Shown here in pieces: positions 28,976 through 37,616 of a stretch of DNA of 64,000 nucleotides (its first letter is position 1; every line of letters begins with the position of its first letter). The stretch is taken from assembly GCA_003385635.1 (NCBI GenBank), contig QQUY01000003.1, forward strand, positions 310,001 through 374,000, given 5' to 3'. A program made the translations under genes and the position numbers. The notes below the pieces were generated by a model, which was not told the DNA's origin, made no database searches, and saw nothing but the letters and a program-made list of their open reading frames with translations. This DNA is from Acidobacteriota bacterium. Lineage in GTDB: Bacteria > Acidobacteriota > Blastocatellia > Pyrinomonadales > Pyrinomonadaceae.

Positions 28976-30042
28976 TCAACGTCACGAAGACATTTCTTCC
29001 CCCAAAGGAAGAATACGAAGACCTTCTCGACCGGATCTGGAAGTCCAGCTGGCTCACGAATCGCGGCGAGCTCGTCAAGCGGCTCGAAAGAGACCTAAAG
29101 GAGTATCTGGCAGTCGAGGACCTGCTGTGTGTGAACAACGGTACGATCGCCTTGCAGCTGCCGATACGCGCAATGGATCTCTCGGGCGAGATCGTCACGA
29201 CCCCTTTCTCTTACGTGGCGACGACCAGCAGCATTGTCTGGGAGCATTGCACGCCTGTTTTTGCAGATATTGAAGCTGACAATCTTACTATCGATCCCTC
29301 AGCCGTCGAGGCCGCAGTGACTGACAGAACGTCCGCCATCCTCGCCACTCACGTCTTTGGGAACCCTTGCGACGTCGACGCTTTGCAGGATATTGCGAAA
29401 AGCCGGGGCCTTAAGCTGATCTACGACGCGGCGCATTGTTTTGGCGTGACCTACAGAGGCGAATCACTTCTCCGATGGGGCGACGCCTCCACTCTGAGTT
29501 TTCACGCAACAAAGCTGTTTCACACAGGAGAGGGCGGGGCAGTGGTATGCAACGATCCCGAGCTTTCCGAGAAGGTCTACTTTGCACACAACTTTGGCCA
29601 CGACGGACCCGAAAAATTCCGGGGGCTTGGAATCAACGCGAAAATGTCCGAGCTTCAGGCGGCGATGGGGCTCGCCATATTGCCTCACATGGACAGGATA
29701 CTGGATGACCGGCGCAGGGTGACCGAATCATACGATGAGCTTCTGAACTTTGAGGCCTTTGCTAAGCCCTCGATCCGCGACGACACAGGTTGGAACTACG
29801 CATACTATCCAGTGATCTTCGAACGCCCGGCTGATCTCGAGCAATGCATTGGGCGGCTGAACGAACAGGACATTTTTCCCAGGCGCTATTTTTATCCGTC
29901 ACTCGACTCGCTGCCTTACGTCTCAACTACCGTTGACCTGGCGGTCTCAAGGCGCATTGCTGAGAATATTCTCTGTCTCCCGCTCTTTACCGACCTTGGC
30001 GAAGACGCTCAGGAAACGATCTGCAACACACTGAACGGCTAG
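28972..30042 (+). CDS. DegT/DnrJ/EryC1-family sugar aminotransferase (second copy)
   Basis: A 356-residue PLP enzyme. It has VNNGTIALQLPIRAMDLSG, TPFSYVATTSSIVWE, ATHVFGNPCDVD, YDAAHCFGVTYRG and SFHATKLFHTGEGGAVV, with the PLP-binding Lys in the last. It differs from the copy at 15787 throughout, so a different sugar position is likely. It overlaps the preceding sulfotransferase by 4 bases and is followed by the ATP-grasp/epimerase fusion gene. Confidence 0.92.
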   Translation: MINVTKTFLPPKEEYEDLLDRIWKSSWLTNRGELVKRLERDLKEYLAVEDLLCVNNGTIALQLPIRAMDLSGEIVTTPFSYVATTSSIVWEHCTPVFADIEADNLTIDPSAVEAAVTDRTSAILATHVFGNPCDVDALQDIAKSRGLKLIYDAAHCFGVTYRGESLLRWGDASTLSFHATKLFHTGEGGAVVCNDPELSEKVYFAHNFGHDGPEKFRGLGINAKMSELQAAMGLAILPHMDRILDDRRRVTESYDELLNFEAFAKPSIRDDTGWNYAYYPVIFERPADLEQCIGRLNEQDIFPRRYFYPSLDSLPYVSTTVDLAVSRRIAENILCLPLFTDLGEDAQETICNTLNG

Positions 30043-30118
30043 ATAGCGCCGGAGTTCATTTCATCCTTCGTCAGCGGCCCGTTGCGGCGCCGAATGGCTG
30101 TCGGGCCGGCAAGAGAAG

Positions 30119-32110
30119 ATGCTAAACAAGGCCAATTTCCGCATCGGCATAACTTGCATCGGCACCGGAGTCGGCCAGGCAGTGGTGAACTCCTGCCGAA
30201 TCTCGGCCTTGCCGTTGTGGATAGCTGGCATCGGCAACAATCCCATAGCCTTCGGGAATGCGGACTGTGACGAAACCGCAAGTGTGCCCGACATCTATGC
30301 CCCCGATTATGCTCACCGCGTCGCCGAGATCTGTAAGGATCTGGCGCTCGACATACTGATTCCGACCCACGACGACGAGACAGTACTGCTCACCAATGTT
30401 TCCGATATCCTTGAGCGTGAAGGTACGCGTCTGCTGACCTCCGAGCTTCGTCTGCTTGAGCTTTGCAGAGACAAACTGTTCGAGGGGTTTCCAGATTCCG
30501 TATCGAGGCATTTCGTAAACAGCCGGACGATTGGCGAGTTCGAAAGTGCCCTGAGATCGGGAGAAGCGACCTTTCCGGCTGTTTCGAAACCTCGAAAGGG
30601 TTTTGCATCGCGGGGTGTAAGGATCCTTCTAGACGACGATGATTTTCGCAGAACGCCTTTCGGATCGATCATTCAGGAAGTGGCCTTCCCGCACTCCAAA
30701 GACCCTAATCGCGCCGAGTTCGACCGCCAGCTGACGCTGGGCAGAAATCCACAGGTGTCGGAGGTTTCCATCCAGTTCGTTTTTGATTCGCAAGGAAAGC
30801 CGGCCGGCAGAATGGCGACGGTGAATCGGCTATCCTATGGGGTTCCGGTCGAGGTCATCCCTCTGGATTCCGAAGATATCTGGGGTCCCGCAGAAGAAGT
30901 CGCCGACCATCTCTCAACTTTCGGATGTCGAGGTCCGGTAAATTTACAGGGCAGGCTTACTGACGACGGACTGAAGCTGTTCGAGCTGAACGCAAGGTTC
31001 ACCGGGATTTCAGGGATTCGTGCTCAGATGGGCTTCAACGAAGTGGAATTCTGCATCGCGGATTGGCTGGCGATCGAGGGCCGCGCCAGCACTCTCAGCA
31101 ATTCTCGATCAAAAGTGGGGGTTAGACAGATCGCGGACCGGGTGTTTCCTGTTACCCGAGCCGAAACTGGACTACCCTCCCTTGCCGAAAATGCCCGTGC
31201 TGATCCAATCCTTATAACAGGTGGGACAGGTTACCTTGGCCGCCAGATCGTCCGGGAACTCGACTCCGCAAAGACAGCCGGGATCTGGGTCTTGACACGC
31301 GAAAAGCAGAATGCGGATCTGGCTGGATTTCCAGACGGGTGCACGATCTTCGATATGGAAGATCTTCGTGCCGGAAAGTTGCCCTTGGGGAGCGTCCGCA
31401 CTTTGCTGCACGCTGGATTTGCAAGACCATTCAGGGGCGAAGCTGCGATCGCCGAAAGCCTTCGGTTCACGTTCGATCTTTTCGATCTGGCCGTTTCGGC
31501 TGGAGTTCCGAATATCGTCAACATCTCTTCGCAAAGCGTCTACGGATCCGCTCCGGTTCCGTGGAGTGAGACAGATCGACCTGCCCCCCAGACTCCGTAT
31601 GGCCAGGGGAAACTGGCTGCTGAACTTCATCTTGAAAGCCTGACGAAAGCCAGAAAAACTACGAAAGCGATCTCCATCAGGATCGCGACGATCACCGGAG
31701 GAGCCGAACGGCTTTTCACAGACGAAGTAACCGCAAGTCTTGTGAAGCAGGTCATCGCGGGTGATAAGTTAACTGTCCTTGGAGGCGAGCAGTTGATCGA
31801 GAGGATCGATGTAAGGGACGCTGCGCTGGCAGTCTGCGCGGTGGTGCAACAGTACGGCTCCGGCCTTCCGTCCGTGTTGAATGTCGGTACTGGTTCTCCA
31901 AAAAAGCTTTCGGAGATCGCGGCGATCGTATTGAAAGAAGGCAGCCGGCGCGGGTTTTGCAGGAACGAGCACTTCAAGCTGGAGCCGGAAGGCTCTGATG
32001 TAAAGCAACATCTCTCAGTCGATGAGATCGCCAGGCTTCTGGGCTGGCGCCCACGGATCAGTCTCGAAGAAACGGTCAGCGGGCTTTTCGAGTTCCTGGC
32101 TGAAAGTTAG
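30119..32110 (+). CDS. Fusion protein: ATP-grasp ligase domain plus NAD-dependent epimerase/reductase domain
   Basis: A 663-residue two-domain protein. Residues 1-330 form an ATP-grasp fold like the carbamoyl-phosphate-synthase large-subunit family: IPTHDDETVLL, FPAVSKPRKGFASRGVRI, IIQEVAFP and the metal site FELNARFTGISG. Residues 363-663 are an extended short-chain dehydrogenase: ITGGTGYLGR (Gly368, Gly371, Gly374), NISSQSVYGS, and Tyr494/Lys498 in TPYGQGKLA. ATP-grasp enzymes join a carboxylate to an amine or thiol; epimerase-type domains act on sugar nucleotides. The combination suggests making and tailoring an acyl- or aminoacyl-modified sugar. No named match. GAGAAG precedes ATG 30119. 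Confidence 0.78.
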   Translation: MLNKANFRIGITCIGTGVGQAVVNSCRISALPLWIAGIGNNPIAFGNADCDETASVPDIYAPDYAHRVAEICKDLALDILIPTHDDETVLLTNVSDILEREGTRLLTSELRLLELCRDKLFEGFPDSVSRHFVNSRTIGEFESALRSGEATFPAVSKPRKGFASRGVRILLDDDDFRRTPFGSIIQEVAFPHSKDPNRAEFDRQLTLGRNPQVSEVSIQFVFDSQGKPAGRMATVNRLSYGVPVEVIPLDSEDIWGPAEEVADHLSTFGCRGPVNLQGRLTDDGLKLFELNARFTGISGIRAQMGFNEVEFCIADWLAIEGRASTLSNSRSKVGVRQIADRVFPVTRAETGLPSLAENARADPILITGGTGYLGRQIVRELDSAKTAGIWVLTREKQNADLAGFPDGCTIFDMEDLRAGKLPLGSVRTLLHAGFARPFRGEAAIAESLRFTFDLFDLAVSAGVPNIVNISSQSVYGSAPVPWSETDRPAPQTPYGQGKLAAELHLESLTKARKTTKAISIRIATITGGAERLFTDEVTASLVKQVIAGDKLTVLGGEQLIERIDVRDAALAVCAVVQQYGSGLPSVLNVGTGSPKKLSEIAAIVLKEGSRRGFCRNEHFKLEPEGSDVKQHLSVDEIARLLGWRPRISLEETVSGLFEFLAES

Positions 32111-32238
32111 AGGGAAAGCCGGGCCCCATACCGCAAGCAAAGGCCACACGGATCAACGAGGATGTCTGCGGATTTGTCCGATTAGCAACTTTGAAGGGGC
32201 GAATTCACGCCACTCTCTGCGTTGAGAATAAAAGCCCT

Positions 32239-33135
32239 CTAGGCGACGGTCTCAAGTGTCTTTTCAGTTGCAAAGCCATACTCGCCGTTTCCGGCATTCA
32301 GACAGAGAATCTCCCTCATCTTCGAGGGCTTCATTATCTCACGGCCATTCGCCGAAGCTATTACGTGAATTCGCTTAACAAGGTCCGCGTTCCGGGCGAG
32401 TTTCGTCCTTTCCGAGTCGTACCAGATGTTGTCTTCAATGCCGACCCTCACTCCTCCGCCGGTCGCTATGGACATCGAGTTCATCGGCAGCTGGGCGTTC
32501 CCGATTCCAGCGAGGCTCCAGTAAGTTTCCTCTGGCAGGTCGTTGATTATGATACCGGCGTGCATCATATCCGCCTGTGCACAAGCGATGTTTCCCAGGA
32601 GCACGTTGCAGTAATACGGCGGGGTCACGATACCCTTCTGGATCAGGTACTTTGCGTAATTGGCCATTCCTGCATCGAACGCTTCAAGTTCCGGCTTGAT
32701 ACCGCGGGCTTTCATATGGGCTGCAAGCTGCTGGATCATTTCCGGCGAGTTCATGCTCGCTTCTTTGTTGAAGTTCAGCGAGCTTAACGTGAGGCTTCCC
32801 ATGTCAGGTTTCAGAGAGCCGTCAAGCTCCAGCGGGGCAGACCTCTTCTCGAATTCCTTAAAATTCCTTCCGCTCAATGAAACACAGATGATCAGGTCAG
32901 GGGCGTATTTCCGGATGCCTTCGATCATCCTGGCATAGATCTCGGGTTTGTAAGTAGGAACGCCGTCCTCGTCGCGGGCGTGAATATGCGCCATCGTGAT
33001 CCCGAGCTCGTAACACTCATGAACGTCCTCGATCACCTCTTCAGGTGAGACGGGCACGTGCGGTGTCATTTCCTTCGTAGGAATCATCCCCGTGGGTGCC
33101 AGATTTATAGCTACATCGTGTTTGTCGTACTTCAT
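32239..33135 (-). CDS. BKACE-family beta-keto acid cleavage enzyme (DUF849)
   Basis: A 298-residue zinc TIM-barrel protein. The family founder Kce converts 3-keto-5-aminohexanoate plus acetyl-CoA to acetoacetate and 3-aminobutyryl-CoA; other members use other beta-keto acids. Visible marks: INLAPTGMIPTKE at the N-terminus, MAHIHARDEDG with the two zinc His (about residue 50), LIICVSLSGR, and GGGVRVGIEDNIWY. It sits 3 bases downstream of an acyltransferase gene on the same strand, so the two form an operon. No lysine-fermentation genes are near. In this setting it may make an unusual acyl-CoA for sugar decoration. Substrate unproven. Confidence 0.85.
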   Translation of the reverse strand: MKYDKHDVAINLAPTGMIPTKEMTPHVPVSPEEVIEDVHECYELGITMAHIHARDEDGVPTYKPEIYARMIEGIRKYAPDLIICVSLSGRNFKEFEKRSAPLELDGSLKPDMGSLTLSSLNFNKEASMNSPEMIQQLAAHMKARGIKPELEAFDAGMANYAKYLIQKGIVTPPYYCNVLLGNIACAQADMMHAGIIINDLPEETYWSLAGIGNAQLPMNSMSIATGGGVRVGIEDNIWYDSERTKLARNADLVKRIHVIASANGREIMKPSKMREILCLNAGNGEYGFATEKTLETVA

Positions 33136-33138
33136 AAA

Positions 33139-33825
33139 CTACCTCTTGACGATTATTCCCGACTCCCTGTGCTCCCTGATCTTCTTTGCCGGGTACCCTA
33201 TGTATTGCGAACAAGGCTCGGAATTCTGTAAAAGGGTGCTGCCAGCGCTTAAAAACGTCTCATCTTCGATTGTCAGGTCATCTATAACTTTACTTCCTAC
33301 TCCAAAAAAACATAGGTCCTTTATCGTACAGTTTCCCGAGAAAGTGCACCCCGGCGCAAAATAATTGTGGTCTCCGACAACCGTGTCGTGGCTAATGTAA
33401 GTGTTTGACCTCAGGAAATTGTTGTTCCCGATCCTGGTAAACGAATCGACGATCACACCGTCGCAGAAAACGTTTCCTTCACCGATCTCGGTTTCAGGAT
33501 TCACACGGGCTCCAGCAAAAAAATAGTTCGGGAGACTGCACCCCGCGCGCTTCAACTTCTCAAAAATGCTCTTTCTGGCTCGCATTCTGCGATAACCCAC
33601 GGAGACAAGCACTCTTTCACCCTTCCCTCCGTACCGATCAAGAAACGTATCGAATCCCAGAACAGGCAGACCAAGAAGTACGTCACCTTGTTTGTACCCC
33701 TCATCGACAATGAACCCGGCCGTCTCAAATGTCCCGGTCGCCTTGAATGAGGCAGTCAAGAGCCTGGCAAGCGCTCCAGCACCATAAATGAAAACTGGTT
33801 TGGGAGCATTCGGATCTGTTTCCAC
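33139..33825 (-). CDS. NeuD/PglD-type sugar acyltransferase
   Basis: A 228-residue protein. The N-terminus (KPVFIYGAGALARLL) is a small nucleotide-sugar-binding Rossmann-like domain. From about residue 105 to 200 there are left-handed beta-helix hexapeptides (VNPETEIGEGNVFCDGVIV, TRIGNNNFLRSN, CTIKDLCFFGVGSKV, LTIEDETFLSAGSTLL). SHDTVVGDH gives the catalytic His. Relatives put acetyl or other acyl groups on amino sugars. It is the first gene of a two-gene minus-strand operon with the BKACE gene. Confidence 0.85.
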   Translation of the reverse strand: METDPNAPKPVFIYGAGALARLLTASFKATGTFETAGFIVDEGYKQGDVLLGLPVLGFDTFLDRYGGKGERVLVSVGYRRMRARKSIFEKLKRAGCSLPNYFFAGARVNPETEIGEGNVFCDGVIVDSFTRIGNNNFLRSNTYISHDTVVGDHNYFAPGCTFSGNCTIKDLCFFGVGSKVIDDLTIEDETFLSAGSTLLQNSEPCSQYIGYPAKKIREHRESGIIVKR

Positions 33826-34146
33826 GCTTTACTAGGTTATTTCGGATCTGCCTTAGCCGCAAAACCGGCCGCCGCCGGCAGCTGGCTATGACTTTGTGCA
33901 AGTATTCGTACTGAGTGGATTTACCACGAAAAAGATTGTGATTCAATCTGCGGCGTCGAGGGATCTGAAACTGGTGCGGCGGGGCCGTTATCAGGGGAGC
34001 AGGCCGCCGGCTACTATGATCCCCGGCCGCGACTCTGCGCGGCTTGCTGATCGTTCGACGCATAAGTAGAGTTGATGTGACGAAGAAACCGGACCGCAGT
34101 GGACAAACTGGGCGACAACACAGGCTGCGAAGGTCGAAAGAGCCCT
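33826..34146. other. Divergent intergenic region without a gene
   Basis: It separates the minus-strand acyltransferase operon from the plus-strand sulfotransferase and must hold both promoters. A GC-rich palindromic spot (CCGGCCGCCGCCGG) lies at 33868-33881. I see no reading frame with support and no copy of the heptad repeats. Confidence 0.5.
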
Positions 34147-35043
34147 ATGACCGACAAGAAAATGCTGTTTATCATCGGCAATCCACGATCCGGGACCTCA
34201 CTGCTTCGCATTATGCTGACGAATCATTCGCTCGTTTGCATACCGCCGGAATGTGGATTTATCCAATGGTGGCACGGTAAATATGGAGATTGGTCGGCCA
34301 AGGACTCACGTAATCCCGCGAGAATCAAAGATTACATTGACGATCTGAGGACCTCACGAAAGATCGAGACCTGGCAACTCGATTTTGCATCGCTATACGA
34401 GCGGATAGAACAGGAACGTCCCGAACAATACCCCTCACTCTGCAAAATCGTTATCGGGCACTACGCAGAGAGCCACGGAAGACAGGTAGCATTAGTCGGC
34501 GACAAGAACAATTACTACGTTCGGCACCTTGATCTGCTGGTCCGCATTTTTCCCGATGCGAGATTCCTGTGTCTGATCAGGGACGGACGCGACGTCGCTT
34601 GTTCCTATAAAGCTTTAAAGAACGTGCGTTCTTCTTCGAAATACAGGCCGGAGCTGCCGAGCGATACCTCGGCGATCGCCCGCCAATGGACTAGGAACAA
34701 TGAGAACATTGTTGAGAAGATCCGACAGGAAGCGGCGGTGAGTTCCAAAGTGATCAGATTCGAGGACCTTGTCACGGACACCTCAAAGACCCTTACTGAG
34801 GTCTGCGATTGGCTGGAGATCGATCTTGAGTCGAGAATGCTGCGATATGCCGAGAGCGAGAACGGGACCAATGACGAGCCGGGCGAGTTCCTTGCTTGGA
34901 AAAAGAAAACACTGAGGAAACCGGACCCTTCGTCGATCGGCAAGTTCAGAAGCCTTTTGAGCGAAGCCGAGGTGCGACAGTTTGAGCTCATCGCCGGAAA
35001 GACATTGCAGAAGTTCGATTATCCTACCGAGACGATCGGATAG
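34147..35043 (+). CDS. Sulfotransferase-family protein (6 of 7)
   Basis: A 298-residue protein read from ATG 34147. PAPS loop: LFIIGNPRSGTSLLRIMLTN near residue 7. Second block: ARFLCLIRDGRDVACSYKAL near residue 138. A late WTRNNENI segment and VIRFEDLVTDTSKTLTEVCD match the Stf/TPST-like sulfotransferase family. An in-frame GTG at 34099 would add 16 residues but has no ribosome site. The glycosyltransferase that follows starts 17 bases after this stop. Confidence 0.87.
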   Translation: MTDKKMLFIIGNPRSGTSLLRIMLTNHSLVCIPPECGFIQWWHGKYGDWSAKDSRNPARIKDYIDDLRTSRKIETWQLDFASLYERIEQERPEQYPSLCKIVIGHYAESHGRQVALVGDKNNYYVRHLDLLVRIFPDARFLCLIRDGRDVACSYKALKNVRSSSKYRPELPSDTSAIARQWTRNNENIVEKIRQEAAVSSKVIRFEDLVTDTSKTLTEVCDWLEIDLESRMLRYAESENGTNDEPGEFLAWKKKTLRKPDPSSIGKFRSLLSEAEVRQFELIAGKTLQKFDYPTETIG

Positions 35044-35060
35044 TGCGCCCGAGGTATTCT

Positions 35061-36116
35061 ATGAAGTTCGATGAATTCCTGGAAAGATACCAAAGGGTCG
35101 AAGTCGAAGAACACCCCAATTCGGTTCCCGTCGATCCCCTCGTTTCGATATGTGTGCAGACCTATCAGCACGCGCCCTTCATACGAGAATGTCTCGACGG
35201 GATCTTGATGCAGGATACGGACCATTCCTTCGAGGTGCTGATAGGAGAAGACCAGTCGACGGATGGCACCCGTGAGATCTGCATCGAGTACGCAAGACGA
35301 TATCCGGACAAGATAAGGCTGTTTCTTCATCACCGGGATAACAACATAAGGATCTCCGGCCGGCCGACCGGCCGTTTTCCTCACACTTACAATCTTTTAT
35401 CGTCAAAAGGTAAATATCTTGCGATCTGCGACGGGGATGATGCCTGGACGGATCCGAAAAAACTCGAGAAACAAGTCGCGGTGCTGGAAGAACAGAAGGG
35501 TACGGCACTTTGCTACCATGCGTTCAAGACGATCGATGAGAAAGGCGAGGACCTCGAAACCACTCATCTTCGAAACACGCGGGACTTTCTGCCTGAAGAT
35601 CTCGCCCGCGGTGCACATATGCATCCGAGTACGATCCTTTTCAGAAACGTTTTTTCCGATGTTCCTGAAAGCATATTCAACGTGATAAATGCAGATACAT
35701 TCCTTATCGGTCTGATGAGCGCGCATGGATCGGGAAAGTACTGCAAGGATATAGATCCTTCGAGGAGGCGGATTCACAAAGGAGGACTTTGGACCGCCAA
35801 TGACAAATACGTCAATCTTCGTCACAGGGAGAATACCTTTGAGAACCTGAAGTCCAGCATCGATCCGAGGTTTCGATCCGCTGTTGAGGACACGATCTTC
35901 AACATCAAGATCTACACGTTGCTGAACCGCCTTAGTGACCGGCAGTTCTTTAGGTTTGCGGCCGGTGGTCTGAGGGTGCTGTTCAAGAATCCTTTCAGGA
36001 GTGTCCGTTCGCTCGGCAAGCTGAAAAGGCTGCCGCAGTCCATTCAGATGATATCGGGGCGCCGGCCAGCCGCACGTAGCCGGGAAACTGCCGGAAGCAG
36101 CGGCCTTGACGCCTGA
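35061..36116 (+). CDS. Family 2 glycosyltransferase
   Basis: A 351-residue GT-A enzyme that would add a sugar from a nucleotide donor to a lipid-linked glycan. The N-terminal fold begins LVSICVQTYQHAPFIRECLDG, with IGEDQSTDGTREICI and the metal-binding CDGDDAWTDP around residue 125. It is probably cytoplasmic; no membrane helix is seen. ATG 35061 with GAGGT 5 bases before it is preferred to GTG 35043, which overlaps the preceding stop. Sugar specificity cannot be told. Confidence 0.9.
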   Translation: MKFDEFLERYQRVEVEEHPNSVPVDPLVSICVQTYQHAPFIRECLDGILMQDTDHSFEVLIGEDQSTDGTREICIEYARRYPDKIRLFLHHRDNNIRISGRPTGRFPHTYNLLSSKGKYLAICDGDDAWTDPKKLEKQVAVLEEQKGTALCYHAFKTIDEKGEDLETTHLRNTRDFLPEDLARGAHMHPSTILFRNVFSDVPESIFNVINADTFLIGLMSAHGSGKYCKDIDPSRRRIHKGGLWTANDKYVNLRHRENTFENLKSSIDPRFRSAVEDTIFNIKIYTLLNRLSDRQFFRFAAGGLRVLFKNPFRSVRSLGKLKRLPQSIQMISGRRPAARSRETAGSSGLDA

Positions 36117-36323
36117 TTCCGGAAGGATGCGCAGCAGTTAAAGATCACAAAGAAATTCGCATCCACATCGATAACAGCCGGTTCGGCCCAATGCTTCTCG
36201 CAAAGGCGCGGGCGTTATTCCGGTCCATCGCGTTGACCGGTTCTGTGCGATAGATAGTTGACCAGGCAAAGGTCCGTCTTTCGTCTGAAACGCGAATCCG
36301 AAATCACTACTCCACAACCACGC

Positions 36324-37616
36324 ATGAAGGCATTGGTCATTTCCTACTACTTTCCGCCAGTGAATCATATCGCCGCGCAAAGGGCTGATGCCTTTCAGAG
36401 GTATTTTCCAAAGTACGGCATCAATCCCGTCATTGCTACGCGGCACTGGAGCAGTGAGGACAAGTCCTGGGAGGATTACTTCGCTGGCAACAGATCGGGG
36501 CCGGATATCGAGAAAACCGACCGAGGGCCGGTCCTGAGACTTCCGTTCCGGGGCTCCGACGGTTATGCAAGGGCAAAAAGGCTTGGGCGCACGGCGCATC
36601 AGGCCTACATCCTTACGAGAACCGCGCTCGGCGACCCTCAACCCGAGATCGAGATCTTCCGCGACTTCTTTCCGCACCTCAAGAATTACCTTGAAAGGAA
36701 TCCGGTCGATGCCATCGTCTCTACCTTTCAACCGGCGAGCGTCCTGCGGTTGGGTCATGAGCTTTCGAAAGAGGCCGGCATTCCGTACGTTGCCGACTTT
36801 CGAGACGTTTGGAATCCTGCCGCTTTTGGTGCGTCGGAATCCGCCAACAACGAAAGGCAGGCTTTTCTTAACAAGTTCCAGGAGCGTTACTTTGCCAAGT
36901 GGCTTTCGAACGCGGCTCTCGTCTCGGCGGTGAATCAGCCGATAATCGACCGGATCGCGACCTTCTGCCCGTCCGCGGTCGAAAATTCCGTCGTCGTTAC
37001 AAACGGATTCGAGGCCGATCTTTTTGAGAGCGTGGAGGCCGTAGGGAAAGAAAAGTTCACTTTCTCTGTGATCGGCACGCTTTATGCCGGGCACGACCTT
37101 TCGATAATGCTGGACGGCCTGAATCGGTTCCTCGAGAACAAGAGCGAAAAAGAGATCTTATTGAACTTTGTCGGAGCGGCCGCGATCGAGGAAACTACAA
37201 AGATACTTCGCGAACGACTGCCGCAGCGGTTTCTCAATCTGTCCGGCAGAATTCTTCACAATGAAGCGATCCGCGAGCTGAAGAGCTCGCACGTACTTTT
37301 TTACGTTGGCTGGAAAGGCTACAAAGGAATGACGCCCGGAAAGATCTTTGATTATCTGGGAGCCCGGAGGAACATCCTGATCGCGCCAAGTGACCACGAC
37401 ACGATTGAGAGGATAGTAAAAGAGACAAAAGCGGGAAGGACGGCAGATTCGGTCGAAGATTTCGTTTCTATCCTTGAAGGATGGTACAGGGAGTGGAAGG
37501 AAAAGGGGGCGATTCCATATATCGGAGATGAAGAAGCGATCAACTTCTACACCCGCGAGAACCAGACGGCGATCCTCGCACGTGAGATCCTGGGCGTGAT
37601 CGAACGGAAACAATGA
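36324..37616 (+). CDS. Glycosyltransferase, GT4-like
   Basis: A 430-residue GT-B protein. The N-terminus MKALVISYYFPPVNHIAAQRADAF is typical of family 4 enzymes. IVSTFQPASVLRLGHELSKEAGIPYVADFRDVW follows, and a donor domain with FSVIGTLYAGHDLSIMLDGL and FDYLGARRNILIAPSDHD closes it. ATG 36324 is used because homology begins there; in-frame codons back to 36258 look unconserved. The stop overlaps the next start by 4 bases (ATGA). The 200 bases upstream show no gene. Confidence 0.85.
   Translation: MKALVISYYFPPVNHIAAQRADAFQRYFPKYGINPVIATRHWSSEDKSWEDYFAGNRSGPDIEKTDRGPVLRLPFRGSDGYARAKRLGRTAHQAYILTRTALGDPQPEIEIFRDFFPHLKNYLERNPVDAIVSTFQPASVLRLGHELSKEAGIPYVADFRDVWNPAAFGASESANNERQAFLNKFQERYFAKWLSNAALVSAVNQPIIDRIATFCPSAVENSVVVTNGFEADLFESVEAVGKEKFTFSVIGTLYAGHDLSIMLDGLNRFLENKSEKEILLNFVGAAAIEETTKILRERLPQRFLNLSGRILHNEAIRELKSSHVLFYVGWKGYKGMTPGKIFDYLGARRNILIAPSDHDTIERIVKETKAGRTADSVEDFVSILEGWYREWKEKGAIPYIGDEEAINFYTRENQTAILAREILGVIERKQ

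Noticed and set aside
36138..37094. A 318-residue minus-strand open frame
   Set aside because: It is antisense to a glycosyltransferase gene and has no recognisable motif.
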